Shown piece after piece: positions 16,228 through 26,271 of a stretch of DNA of 64,000 nt. Source of the stretch: Stutzerimonas stutzeri. GTDB taxonomy: Bacteria; Pseudomonadota; Gammaproteobacteria; Pseudomonadales; Pseudomonadaceae. A program made the translations under genes and the position numbers. Below the pieces are notes generated by a model. That model was not told the DNA's origin and made no database searches. It saw nothing but the letters and a program-made list of their open reading frames with translations. How positions within the stretch are numbered: the first letter of the stretch is position 1; each line of letters opens with the position of its first letter. The stretch covers positions 1-64,000 of the forward strand of contig NZ_POUT01000012.1 of assembly GCF_002890915.1 (NCBI RefSeq), read 5' to 3'.

Positions 16228-17922
16228 TCACAGCCCGACCAGCGGGTCCGTCACGCCGATCAGGTAAATCGCGATCAGCGTCAGCAGGCCCGAGATCAGC
16301 ACGTAATACAAGGTCGGCCAGACCGTCTTACGAAGCGTAGTTCCTTCGCGGCCGAGCAGCCCGACCGTGGCGGAGGCGGCCACCACGTTGTGGATGGCGA
16401 CCATGTTGCCCGCCGCGGCACCCACGGCCTGGGCCGCGACGACCAGCGCGCCGGAGACGCCCAGGCTGTGCGCCACACCGTACTGGAACTGGCTGAGCAT
16501 CATGTTGCTGACGGTATTGGAACCGGCGATGAAGGCGCCCAGGGCACCGACGCTCGGCGCCAGCAGCGGGTAGACCGAGCCGACGCTGTCGGCGACGAAG
16601 CGCGCCATGGTGATCGGCATGCTCGCCAGCTCGGCAGCGTTGACGCCGGAGTTGATCAGGATGCGCACCATCGGCACGGTGAACAGCAGGACGAAGCCGG
16701 CGCCAATCAATACCTTGCTCGATTCACCGACGGCCGCGGCCAGCTCGCGGGCCTTCATGCCGTGCAGGAAGAAGGTGGCCAGTACCACCAGCACCAGGAT
16801 GCCGCCGGGCAGATACAGCGGCATGAAGTCGGCCTTGATGCCGGCCTCGCCGAGGATGTCCGGGAACACCAGCACGATGGACTTCATGAAGGCACCGACT
16901 TCCGGCACCGTGCGGCTGATCACCAGCAGGGCGCCGACCAGCACGTAGGGCAGCCAGGCGCGCAGGGTACTCATGGGCTTGGCGGTGAGTTCGTCGAGCT
17001 TCATCTCGACGCTGCCGACCCATTCGTTCGGCCAGTCCTTGGCATCGGCGAAGTCCCAGCTCTTCTTCGGCGTGAGGAAGCCGAAGTGTGCCGCCGTGGT
17101 GACGATGGCCAGGCCGATCAGGCCGCCGAGCAGCGACGGGAATTCCGGGCCGAGGAAGATGCCGGTGATCGCGTAGGGCAGGGTGAAGGCCAGGCCGGCG
17201 AAGATCGCGAACGGCAGTACCTCGAAACCAGCCTTCCAGCTTTTCTCCTTGCCGAAGAAGCGCGTCAGCATCAACGCCATGATCAGCGGCATGATGGTGC
17301 CGGTGAGGGCATGGAGAACCGCCACTTCACTGGTGATCAGCTGCAGGAAGGCCTCCCAGCTGGAACCTTGGGCGGCCAGTTGGGTGCCGAACGCGGCGCT
17401 GTCGACACCGCCGGTGACGCCGATGATGATCGGCGTGCCGACCGCACCGAAGGACACCGGGGTGGATTGCACCAGCATGCCCATCAGCACTGCGGCCAAT
17501 GCCGGGAAGCCGATGGCGACCAGCAGCGGTGCCGCGATGGCGGCCGGCGTGCCGAAGCCCGAGGCACCTTCGATGAAGCAACCGAACAGCCAGGCGATGA
17601 TGATCGCCTGGATGCGGCGGTCGGGGCTGATGGTGGTGAAGCCGGCGCGGATCGCGGTGATGCCGCCGGAATGCTTGAGGGTATTGAGCAGCAGGATGGC
17701 GCCGAAGATGATCCACAACACGCCCGCGGTAATCACCAGCCCTTGCAGGGTCGAGGCGAGCACGCGATTGAAGCTCATGTCCCAGACGAACAGGCCGATG
17801 CCGACGGTAAGCAGGTAAACCAGGGGCATGGCGCGTTTGGCGGGCCAGCGCAAACCGATCAGCAGGACCGCCGCGAGGAGAATGGGGGAAAACGCGAGAA
17901 ATGCGAGAAGACCGTTGGACAT
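16228..17922 (-). CDS. lldP: L-lactate permease LldP
   Basis: A 564-residue inner-membrane lactate:H+ symporter of the LctP family. The sequence is hydrophobic throughout with about a dozen or more membrane segments, starting MSNGLLAFLAFSPILLAAVL. Conserved family stretches include FIEGASGFGTPAAI (about 136-150) and PSVGALGAFIAGSNTVSNMM (about 455-475), and the protein ends in a transmembrane helix followed by VTDPLVGL. Length is normal (551-570). It is the first gene of the lactate operon and is divergent from lldR. The intergenic region carries two LldR-type operators, so lactate should derepress it. Confidence 0.96.
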   Translation of the reverse strand: MSNGLLAFLAFSPILLAAVLLIGLRWPAKRAMPLVYLLTVGIGLFVWDMSFNRVLASTLQGLVITAGVLWIIFGAILLLNTLKHSGGITAIRAGFTTISPDRRIQAIIIAWLFGCFIEGASGFGTPAAIAAPLLVAIGFPALAAVLMGMLVQSTPVSFGAVGTPIIIGVTGGVDSAAFGTQLAAQGSSWEAFLQLITSEVAVLHALTGTIMPLIMALMLTRFFGKEKSWKAGFEVLPFAIFAGLAFTLPYAITGIFLGPEFPSLLGGLIGLAIVTTAAHFGFLTPKKSWDFADAKDWPNEWVGSVEMKLDELTAKPMSTLRAWLPYVLVGALLVISRTVPEVGAFMKSIVLVFPDILGEAGIKADFMPLYLPGGILVLVVLATFFLHGMKARELAAAVGESSKVLIGAGFVLLFTVPMVRILINSGVNAAELASMPITMARFVADSVGSVYPLLAPSVGALGAFIAGSNTVSNMMLSQFQYGVAHSLGVSGALVVAAQAVGAAAGNMVAIHNVVAASATVGLLGREGTTLRKTVWPTLYYVLISGLLTLIAIYLIGVTDPLVGL

Positions 17923-18038
17923 GGCTTCAGACTCCCGCCGTCACGAGGCGCTGATTGAAGTCCGGAAGAACTCCGGCATGGATGTTTCGCGGTGACGTCA
18001 TGGGTAGTCCTCTTGTTGTTGGGATTGATCTTGTAAAG

Positions 18039-18049
18039 TGGTAAGACCA
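18039..18049. promoter_or_regulatory. Probable LldR operator upstream of lldP
   Basis: TGGTAAGACCA fits the TGGT-N3-ACCA palindrome bound by FadR-type GntR regulators such as LldR/PdhR. It lies 117 bp upstream of the lldP start within the divergent lldP-lldR region. Confidence 0.75.
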
Positions 18050-18180
18050 ATTTGCAGTGACGAGACGCCAGCGTAAGAGGTCGCGGCTGAATGCGTCAAT
18101 TGAGGGCTTTTAGACATTGGTCTTAGCCGCTCGGCTTGCGGCCCTGAAAAGGCCCCGCTAGGCTGACGCTTCATTCAAAG

Positions 18181-18191
18181 TGGTCAAACCA
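18181..18191. promoter_or_regulatory. Probable LldR operator next to lldR
   Basis: TGGTCAAACCA, a second TGGT-N3-ACCA site, lies 24 bp before the lldR start, where it could autoregulate lldR. It is 142 bp from the other site, so looping is possible. A TTGGTCTTA half-like site at 18116-18124 lies between them. Confidence 0.75.
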
Positions 18192-18214
18192 ATCTGAAGT
18201 GCGCGGGGAGCGAA

Positions 18215-18997
18215 ATGGAAGTTGGAGTGGTACGCCAGCGCCGGCTGGCCGACGATATCGTCGCGCAGCTTGAAACCATGATTCTCGAGGGCACGCTCAA
18301 GGCCGGCGAGCGGCTGCCGGCCGAGCGTGCGCTGGCCGAGCAGTTCGGCGTGTCACGCCCATCGCTGCGCGAGGCGATCCAGAAGCTGGCAGCCAAGGGC
18401 TTGCTGGTCAGCCGGCATGGTGGCGGCAATTTCGTTGCGGAATCGCTGGGCTCCACCTTCAGCGACCCGTTGCTGCATCTGCTGGAGAACAACCGCGATG
18501 CGCAGCGCGACCTGCTGGAGTTCCGTCACACCCTGGAGGGCAGTTGCGCCTATTACGCGGCGCTGCGGGCCACCGAAGTGGACCAGCAGCGCCTGACCGA
18601 GGCCTTTGCGGCACTGCAGGACTGCTATGACCGCGAAGGCAAGGTGACCCGTGCGGAGGAGGGGGCGGCCGATGCGCAGTTCCACCTGGCCATTGCCGAA
18701 GCCAGTCACAATGCGGTGCTGCTGCATACCATCCGCGGGCTGTTCGATCTGCTCAAGCGCAACGTGGTGACCAATATCGGCGGCATGTACGCCTTGCGCG
18801 ACGAAACCCGCGACATGCTCATGAGCCAGCATCGCGAGCTGTACGAGGCGATCATGGCCAGGCGTGCGGCAGAGGCGCGCGAGGTCATCCACCGGCATAT
18901 CAACTACGTGCAGGAAGTGCTCGCCGAAGGGCAGCAGGAAGCCCAGCGGCTGGCGCGTGCGCAGCGCCGCCATGGTGACCGGGTGAAGGGGGCTTAG
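18215..18997 (+). CDS. lldR: LldR, FadR-type GntR regulator of lactate utilisation
   Basis: A 260-residue repressor. The N-terminal winged helix (residues 8-75) contains LPAERALAEQFGVSRPSLRE, the GntR recognition region. The C-terminal all-helical FCD domain (about 95-225) has the metal/ligand-binding histidines expected (FHLAIAEASHN, HRELYEAI, HRHINYV). It is divergent from lldP with TGGT-N3-ACCA operators between them. By analogy with P. aeruginosa and P. stutzeri LldR it represses lldP-lldABC-dld, and lactate relieves repression. The start at 18215 sits shortly after an operator. It converges with smpB, with only 30 bp between the stops. Confidence 0.92.
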   Translation: MEVGVVRQRRLADDIVAQLETMILEGTLKAGERLPAERALAEQFGVSRPSLREAIQKLAAKGLLVSRHGGGNFVAESLGSTFSDPLLHLLENNRDAQRDLLEFRHTLEGSCAYYAALRATEVDQQRLTEAFAALQDCYDREGKVTRAEEGAADAQFHLAIAEASHNAVLLHTIRGLFDLLKRNVVTNIGGMYALRDETRDMLMSQHRELYEAIMARRAAEAREVIHRHINYVQEVLAEGQQEAQRLARAQRRHGDRVKGA

Positions 18998-19027
18998 GTC
19001 CGGCGCCAGGTGCCGGTAGCGGGCGGG

Positions 19028-19510
19028 TTAGTCTTCCTTGCCCTTGCTGCGCATCGCACGCTGGATTTCGCGATCGGAGTCGCGTTCCTTCTCGGTGTGG
19101 CGCTTGTCGAATTCCTTCTTGCCCTTGGCCAGGGCGATCTCGCACTTGATCATGTGCTTCTTCCAGTACAGCGACAGCGCCACGCAGGCGTAGCCCTTCT
19201 GCTGCACGGCGCCGAACAGCTTGCCCAGCTCGCGCTTGTTCAGCAGCAGCTTGCGGGTGCGGGTCGGGTCGGCGATGACGTGAGTGCTGGCGCTGGTCAG
19301 CGGCGTGATGTGCGCACCCATCAGCCAGGCTTCACCGTCCTTGAGCAGCACGTAGCTGTCGACCAGCTGCGCCTTGCCGGCGCGCAGGCTCTTCACTTCC
19401 CAGCCGGCCAGGACGAGGCCCGCCTCGAATTTCTGCTCGATGAAGTAGTCGTGTAGCGCCTTCTTGTTCAGCGCGATGGTCCCGGGGGACTGTTTCTTCT
19501 GTTTGGCCAT
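19028..19510 (-). CDS. smpB: SmpB, tmRNA-binding protein
   Basis: A 160-residue protein that binds the tRNA-like part of ssrA and enters the empty decoding site of stalled ribosomes. Family marks are the oligonucleotide-binding core (NKKALHDYFIEQKFEAGLVL, GWEVKSLRAGKAQL), the RTRKLLLNKREL segment and a basic C-terminal tail (KGKKEFDKRHTEKERD) that inserts into the mRNA channel. I take the start at 19510 (MAKQKK), as in relatives; the frame is open further upstream but without similarity. Its partner ssrA is in the same window, 9.4 kb away. Confidence 0.96.
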   Translation of the reverse strand: MAKQKKQSPGTIALNKKALHDYFIEQKFEAGLVLAGWEVKSLRAGKAQLVDSYVLLKDGEAWLMGAHITPLTSASTHVIADPTRTRKLLLNKRELGKLFGAVQQKGYACVALSLYWKKHMIKCEIALAKGKKEFDKRHTEKERDSDREIQRAMRSKGKED

Positions 19511-19724
19511 AGGGGCGGCATTATAGGGAGTCCCGTTGCGGCTGGCGACAGGCTGCACGTGGCGGAGAGGAGGAAACTTGAGGGGCCGGCACATATCCCC
19601 GACAATGTGCCGGCTTTTGCGCCGAGCCGGCTGCTGTCGGTGCCCTTCGGGTGCGGTTGCGATGCCGGCAGCGCCAGGGCCGTTCAGCTTGGCGCCCATC
19701 GAAATGACGAAGTAGAAGGTCTGC

Positions 19725-20159
19725 ATGACGACGCATATTCAACGCTCGGCGCTGCTGCCGTATCCGGCGCAGGCGCTGTTCGACATGGTCAACGACGTAG
19801 CCAGCTATCCGCAGTTCCTGCCCTGGTGTTCGGCGACCGAGGTGCTGTCCAGCAGCGACACCGAGATGCAGGCCAGCATGACCGTGGCCAAGGCGGGCTT
19901 GAGCCAGCGCTTCATGACGCGCAATGCCCTGCAGGGCGGCAAGCGGATCGAGATGACGCTCGAGGAAGGGCCGTTCAGTCATCTGCATGGCATCTGGGAG
20001 TTCAAGGCGCTGGGCGAGAAAGCCTGCAAGATCAGCCTCGACCTGACCTTCGATTACGCCGGGCCGGTGGTCAAGGCCACCCTCGGCCCCTTGTTCAATC
20101 AGGCCGCCAATACGTTGGTGGATGCGTTCTGTGCACGGGCGAAGCAACTCTATGGATAA
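19725..20159 (+). CDS. ratA: RatA/YfjG family START-like protein
   Basis: A 144-residue SRPBCC/START-like domain (polyketide cyclase/COQ10 family): QRSALLPYPAQALFDMVNDV at the start, YPQFLPWCSATEVL, and PLFNQAANTLVDAF at the end. E. coli RatA was described as a toxin that blocks 50S association with 30S, while Coq10-type relatives bind ubiquinone. The real role is unsettled. It is divergent from smpB, as in many gamma-proteobacteria, and overlaps rnfH by 8 nt. Confidence 0.9.
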   Translation: MTTHIQRSALLPYPAQALFDMVNDVASYPQFLPWCSATEVLSSSDTEMQASMTVAKAGLSQRFMTRNALQGGKRIEMTLEEGPFSHLHGIWEFKALGEKACKISLDLTFDYAGPVVKATLGPLFNQAANTLVDAFCARAKQLYG

Positions 20160-20463
20160 GCAGCCGATTGCCGTCGAAGTCGTTTATGCGCTGGCCGACA
20201 AGCAGAAATTGTTGCGGCTGAGCGTGCCCGCGGGGACCACGGTGCGTGATGCCGCGCTGCGCTCGGGGATGGAGGCGCATTTTCCCGGCCTGGACCTGGC
20301 CAGCGCGCCGCTGGGCATCTTCGGCAAGGCGGTGCCCAAGCCGGATGAGCGGGTGCTGGAGGATGGCGAGCGCGTGGAAATCTATCGCCCGCTGATCGCC
20401 GATCCGAAGGAGGCGCGCAAGCAGCGGGCCGCGCGGGCGGCGATGAAGACGGAAGAATCCTGA
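20152..20463 (+). CDS. rnfH: RnfH family protein (YfjF/RatB)
   Basis: A 103-residue ubiquitin-fold protein of the RnfH family: IAVEVVYALADKQKLLRLSV, the LGIFGKAVPKPDERVLEDGERVEIYRPL segment, and a basic tail. Length is typical. It is named after the rnf electron-transport cluster in Rhodobacter; no biochemical role is established for the version next to ratA. I chose the ATG at 20152, inside the end of ratA, because the upstream in-frame ATG at 20122 adds residues without similarity. A terminator follows. Confidence 0.9.
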   Translation: MDKQPIAVEVVYALADKQKLLRLSVPAGTTVRDAALRSGMEAHFPGLDLASAPLGIFGKAVPKPDERVLEDGERVEIYRPLIADPKEARKQRAARAAMKTEES

Positions 20464-20486
20464 GGCCGCGAGGCCATTGACGAAAG

Positions 20487-20505
20487 AGCCCGGGCTGGCC
20501 GGGCT
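20487..20505. terminator. Terminator between convergent rnfH and bamE
   Basis: AGCCCGG (20487-20493) pairs with CCGGGCT (20499-20505), followed by TCGTT on the plus strand and, on the minus strand, by CTTTCG. It sits in the 46 bp between the two stop codons. Confidence 0.65.
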
Positions 20506-20509
20506 TCGT

Positions 20510-21025
20510 TCATTCGGTTTCCAGCGGTTCGGGAATCGGCACCGGCACGGCTTCGGCTTCGTCGACTTCGCGCTGGATCTGCTCCTGCAGCGAGCCCGGC
20601 GCCGGGCGCTCCTGGGCTTCCTGGCGCTCGCTGCTCGGCGCCGTGACGGTGCCCGGTTGCTGGCGTCCGAGGATCTGCTCGTCGCGGCTGACACCGGGCA
20701 TGAAATCGCCGGCCAGGCCGACGAGTTGATCGGCACTGTTGAAGACCAGGCTCACGCGTTCTTGCTGGCGCTGGCTGCCGCCGGGTTGAATGCTGTACAG
20801 GTAATCCCAGCGGTTGGCGTGGAAGGTATCGGTAATCAGCGGATTGCCCATGATAAACCGCACCTGCTGACGGGTCATTCCGGGGCGCAACTGGTCTATC
20901 ATGTCCTGCGTGACGACATTGCCCTGTTGAATGTCGACCTTGTAAACCCCGGGGAATGAACAACCGGCGAGTGCGAACAGGCCCACGAAGGTGAGGCTGG
21001 CCAGCATGAGCTTGGTGTTTTGCAT
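20510..21025 (-). CDS. bamE: BamE (SmpA/OmlA), outer-membrane assembly lipoprotein
   Basis: A 171-residue lipoprotein of the BAM complex. The signal peptide ends in the lipobox LAGC (Cys about 21), and the next residue is Ser, consistent with outer-membrane sorting. The BamE fold follows: YKVDIQQGNVVTQDMIDQL, PGMTRQQVRFIMGNPLI, and DTFHANRWDYLYS. The C-terminal 60 residues are a Pro/Glu-rich extension typical of Pseudomonas. The start at 21025 (MQNTKLMLAS) gives a proper signal peptide. It is divergent from fur, the conserved Pseudomonas arrangement. Confidence 0.95.
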   Translation of the reverse strand: MQNTKLMLASLTFVGLFALAGCSFPGVYKVDIQQGNVVTQDMIDQLRPGMTRQQVRFIMGNPLITDTFHANRWDYLYSIQPGGSQRQQERVSLVFNSADQLVGLAGDFMPGVSRDEQILGRQQPGTVTAPSSERQEAQERPAPGSLQEQIQREVDEAEAVPVPIPEPLETE

Positions 21026-21120
21026 CGGTGGGTGACTTCCACTATCTTGGCTGGGCAAAGAACCCGGATCATACCCGTATTGAAGGAGGCTGCGAAACAG
21101 CAGCAGCGAGAAAGCCAACC

Positions 21121-21525
21121 ATGGTTGAAAATAACGAACTACGTAAAGCGGGTCTGAAAGTTACCCTGCCGCGGGTCAAGATTCTGCAGATGCTGGACAC
21201 TACCGATCGCCGTCACATGAGTGCCGAAGATGTCTACAAGGCGCTGATGGAGGCGGGCGAGGACGTCGGGCTGGCAACGGTCTATCGTGTGCTGACGCAG
21301 TTCGAGGCGGCCGGCCTGGTAGTTCGGCACAACTTCGATGGCGGGCATGCGGTCTTCGAACTGGCCGACAGCGGGCATCACGATCATATGGTCTGTGTCG
21401 ATAGCGGGGATGTCATCGAGTTCTTCGACCCCGATATCGAGAAGCTGCAGAAAGAGATCGTCAAGCGGCACGGTTATGAACTGGTGGATCACAATCTGGT
21501 GCTCTACGTACGCAAGAAGAGCTGA
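21121..21525 (+). CDS. fur: Fur, ferric uptake regulator
   Basis: A 134-residue iron-responsive repressor starting MVENNELRKAGLKVTLPRVK. The winged helix covers residues 1-82 (SAEDVYKALMEAGEDVGLATVYRVL) and the dimerisation domain has the metal ligands HHDHMVCVDSGDVIEF. As in Pseudomonas Fur, the two CxxC motifs of E. coli Fur are absent. A possible promoter, TTGGCT (21047) and CATACC (21070) with 17-bp spacing, precedes it. A perfect terminator follows. The start is the conserved MVENN, in frame with an upstream ATG that I reject. Confidence 0.97.
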   Translation: MVENNELRKAGLKVTLPRVKILQMLDTTDRRHMSAEDVYKALMEAGEDVGLATVYRVLTQFEAAGLVVRHNFDGGHAVFELADSGHHDHMVCVDSGDVIEFFDPDIEKLQKEIVKRHGYELVDHNLVLYVRKKS

Positions 21526-21540
21526 TCTTCCGGCGACATG

Positions 21541-21568
21541 AAAAAGGCGACCCTCGGGTCGCCTTTTT
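21541..21568. terminator. Bidirectional terminator between fur and recN
   Basis: AAAAAGGCGACCC (21541-21553) pairs with GGGTCGCCTTTTT (21556-21568) across TC. It has A/T tails on both sides and sits between the convergent fur and recN stops. Confidence 0.93.
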
Positions 21569-21588
21569 CATGTCGTCCTGCCTGGTGC

Positions 21589-23262
21589 TCAGGCTTGCGC
21601 CGCGCCGACCATCTGCCGGGCATGGGCCAGCGATTGCTCGGTCAGGTCGACACCGCCGAGCATGCGCGCGATCTCCTCGATGCGGCCGCCGTGGTCCAGT
21701 TCGGCGACCGCGGTGCGGGTCTCGTCGCTGCCACGGGCCTTGTGCACGAACAGGTGGTGATGGCCCTGGGCGGCGACCTGTGGCAGGTGGGTGACGGTCA
21801 GCACCTGGCCGCGTTCGCCGAGCCGGCGCAGTAGCTGGCCGACGATTTCCGCCGTGGGGCCGCCGATGCCGACGTCGACTTCGTCGAATACCAGCGTCGG
21901 TACGCGAGAAGTCTGCGCGGTGATCACCTGGATCGCCAGGCTGATGCGCGACAGCTCGCCACCTGAGGCGACCTTGGCCAGCGGGCGGAGCGGCTGCCCG
22001 GGGTTGGCGCTGACCAGAAATTCCACCTGCTCCAGGCCAAAGGGCTGGTACTCGCCCTCGGCGGCGGGCTTGAGTTGCACGCTGAACCTGCCACCCGGCA
22101 TGCCCAGGCGCTGGATTTCCGCTTCCACGGCGGCGGCCAGCTGCTCGGCCGCGGCCTGGCGGATGCGGCTCAGCTCGCCCGCCTTCTCTTCGTAGTGGCG
22201 CGCATAGGCGGCCAGCTCTTCGCCGAGGCGCTCGACGGCTTCGTCGTCGGCGTTGAGGTTCTCCAGCTCCTCGAGCAGTTGCTGATGCAGTCCCGGCAGC
22301 TCGGGTGGCTGCACGCGGTGCTTGCGCGCCAGGGTATAGATGGTGTCCAGGCGCTCCTCCAGCATCTGCTGGCGCTCGGGGTCGGCATCGAAGTGGTCGA
22401 CGAAGCGATTCAGCTCGCCCATGGCTTCCTCGACCTGGATCTGTGCGCTGGCCAGCAGGTTGATCGCCTCGACCAGCGCGCCGGGCTGGTTCTGGAAGGC
22501 GGCCAGGCGTTGCAGGCTGGCGGTCAGCGCGGACAGCACGTTGCCGGCATCGCTCTCGCTGCACAGCTCCATGACCTGGCGGCAGGCGCCGAGCAGCTGC
22601 TCGGCGCTGGCCAGGTTCTTGTGTTCGTGTTCCAGTTGTTCCAGCTCGTGTTCGCCGAGGGCCAGGTTCTCCAGTTCCTCCAGCTGATAGCTGAGCAACT
22701 GGTGGCGTGCGCGCTGTTCGTCGCTGCTGTTGCTCAGGCGCTCCAGGCTCTGGCGGGTCTGGCGCCAGCGCTGCGCGGCCAGCTGCACCTGGCGGGCCAG
22801 CTCCTGGCTGCCGCTGTATTCGTCGAGCAGGCGCCGGTGGGTGTCGGCCTTGAGCAGCGACTGGTGCTCGTGCTGGCTGTGGATGTCGATCAGCAGCTCG
22901 CCCAGCGCCTTGAGGTCGCCCTGGGGGCAGGGTGTACCGTTGATGTAGCCGCGCGAGCGGCCTTCGGCGGTGATCACCCGGCGCAGGATGCAGGGGCCTT
23001 CGCTGTCCATGTCCCGTTCGGCCAGCCAGGCGCGGGCGTCGGGGATGTCGTCCAGGTCGAAGCTGGCGAGGATGTCGGCCTTGTCCGCGCCGATGCGCAC
23101 CACGCTGCTGTCGGCGCGGTCGCCCAGGGCCAGGCCGAGGGCGTCGAGCATGATCGACTTGCCCGCGCCGGTCTCGCCGCTGATGACGCTCATGCCGCGC
23201 TTGAGCTCGAGATCCAGGTGTTCGACGATGGCGTAGTTGTGGACCGACAGATGAACCAGCAT
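21589..23262 (-). CDS. recN: RecN, SMC-like DNA repair ATPase
   Basis: A 557-residue SMC-family protein for double-strand-break repair. Walker A GETGAGKS lies near residue 30 in VISGETGAGKSIMLDAL. Two long coiled-coil arms fill the centre (about 150-370). The ABC signature region is KVASGGELSRISLAIQ (about 420-440), and Walker B is LVFDEVDVGIGGPTAE. The length is that of the family. Start at 23262. A LexA box at 23286-23301, 23 bp upstream, shows that it is SOS-regulated, as in E. coli and P. aeruginosa. Confidence 0.96.
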   Translation of the reverse strand: MLVHLSVHNYAIVEHLDLELKRGMSVISGETGAGKSIMLDALGLALGDRADSSVVRIGADKADILASFDLDDIPDARAWLAERDMDSEGPCILRRVITAEGRSRGYINGTPCPQGDLKALGELLIDIHSQHEHQSLLKADTHRRLLDEYSGSQELARQVQLAAQRWRQTRQSLERLSNSSDEQRARHQLLSYQLEELENLALGEHELEQLEHEHKNLASAEQLLGACRQVMELCSESDAGNVLSALTASLQRLAAFQNQPGALVEAINLLASAQIQVEEAMGELNRFVDHFDADPERQQMLEERLDTIYTLARKHRVQPPELPGLHQQLLEELENLNADDEAVERLGEELAAYARHYEEKAGELSRIRQAAAEQLAAAVEAEIQRLGMPGGRFSVQLKPAAEGEYQPFGLEQVEFLVSANPGQPLRPLAKVASGGELSRISLAIQVITAQTSRVPTLVFDEVDVGIGGPTAEIVGQLLRRLGERGQVLTVTHLPQVAAQGHHHLFVHKARGSDETRTAVAELDHGGRIEEIARMLGGVDLTEQSLAHARQMVGAAQA

Positions 23263-23285
23263 GGCGAGGCTCCCAGAGTGCTTGG

Positions 23286-23301
23286 CTGGCTATTTATACA
23301 G
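23286..23301 (-). promoter_or_regulatory. LexA box of recN
   Basis: On the minus strand CTGTATAAATAGCCAG matches CTG-N10-CAG, with the conserved TATA run in the left half. It lies 23 bp upstream of the recN start and overlaps the likely -10 region. Confidence 0.85.
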
Positions 23302-23423
23302 TAGTTTTTCGAGCGGCCACAAGCCTCAAATAAAAGCGAGAAAAGCAGCCTGAAGCTGCAAACCATAAGCGGGCCCTGGACAGCTGTAGGTCGGGTCACG
23401 CTTCATCGACTCGACGAGCGGGG

Positions 23424-23457
23424 CTACGGTGGATGTAAAAAAGCGACATCCATCCTA
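23424..23457. repeat. Small palindromic intergenic repeat between recN and grpE
   Basis: TGGATGT (23430-23436) and ACATCCA (23446-23452) form a hairpin flanked by CTACGG / TCCTACG. The GTAGG/CCTACG flanks resemble those of the lldB-lldC repeat, which suggests a related interspersed element. It lies 28 bp upstream of the grpE heat-shock promoter. Confidence 0.5.
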
Positions 23458-23484
23458 CGCTGGCTTGCAGTTGCCGTTCTCCCC

Positions 23485-23513
23485 CTTGAACCAGGATTCC
23501 GCGCCCCCATATA
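23485..23513 (+). promoter_or_regulatory. Sigma32 heat-shock promoter of grpE-dnaK-dnaJ
   Basis: CTTGAA (23485-23490), a 14-bp spacer and CCCCATATA (23505-23513) match the sigma32 consensus CTTGAA-N11-16-CCCCATNT perfectly. It lies about 55 bp upstream of grpE. Confidence 0.92.
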
Positions 23514-23565
23514 GCCGCACAAGCGCGGGTTTGCCACCCGCTGATCGTACGAAGAGGAGGAGCGC

Positions 23566-24135
23566 ATGGCCGACGAGCAGAACCTGGATAACCAGACCCC
23601 CGAAACGCCGGAGAACGCCGAGACCGAAGTGGCCGAAGACCTGGCTGCTCGTGTGCAGTCGCTGGAGGAGCAGCTGGCTGCGGCGCAGGATCAGTCCCTG
23701 CGGGTGGCTGCCGAGCTGCAGAACATCCGTCGCCGTGCCGAGCAGGACGTGGAGAAGGCGCACAAGTTCGCCCTGGAAAAGTTCGCCGGTGACCTGCTGG
23801 CCGTGGCCGATAGCCTGGAGCGCGGTCTCGAGCTGTCGAACCCGGACGATGAGGCGGTCAAGCCGATGCGCGAAGGCGTCGAGCTGACCCTCAAGCTGCT
23901 GCTCGACACCCTGGCGCGCCACCAGCTGGAACAGCTCGACCCGCATGGCGAGCCGTTCAATCCGGAGCACCACCAGGCCATGGCCATGGAAGAAAGCACC
24001 CACGTCGAGCCGGGCAGCGTGCTCAAGGTGTTCCAGAAGGGGTACCTGCTCAATGGCCGCCTGTTGCGCCCGGCGATGGTCGTGGTCAGCAAGGCGCCGG
24101 CAGAGGCGACGCCTTCGATCGACGAGAAGGCTTGA
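23566..24135 (+). CDS. grpE: GrpE, nucleotide exchange factor for DnaK
   Basis: A 189-residue cochaperone. An acidic N-terminus with a long coiled coil (residues about 20-80, AARVQSLEEQLAAAQDQSLR) leads to the C-terminal beta domain that opens the DnaK nucleotide site (VLKVFQKGYLLNGRLLRPAM, near 155-175). The length fits. GAGGAGG before the ATG at 23566 is a strong ribosome binding site. It is the first gene of the heat-shock operon grpE-dnaK-dnaJ under the sigma32 promoter at 23485. Confidence 0.97.
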   Translation: MADEQNLDNQTPETPENAETEVAEDLAARVQSLEEQLAAAQDQSLRVAAELQNIRRRAEQDVEKAHKFALEKFAGDLLAVADSLERGLELSNPDDEAVKPMREGVELTLKLLLDTLARHQLEQLDPHGEPFNPEHHQAMAMEESTHVEPGSVLKVFQKGYLLNGRLLRPAMVVVSKAPAEATPSIDEKA

Positions 24136-24235
24136 ATTCCGGCTGCCAGACCCCATCTGGTAGCCAAGCGTTTTTGTGTTACCCGCGGCCGGTAAAACAG
24201 GCGCGGACCAATCGAAATTTCGGAGAGAGAATTAA

Positions 24236-26149
<1,914 letters not shown>

Positions 26150-26271
26150 GCCCCGGCTTGCTTCCGCTCCAGCCCGCCCCGACTCCGCTCGGGCGGGCAT
26201 GACCGCTGCGCGGGGGCTTGCTCCCGCGTCGGCGTGTCTGGAGGGCACGAATTTGAGGGTTCAGGACAGTT

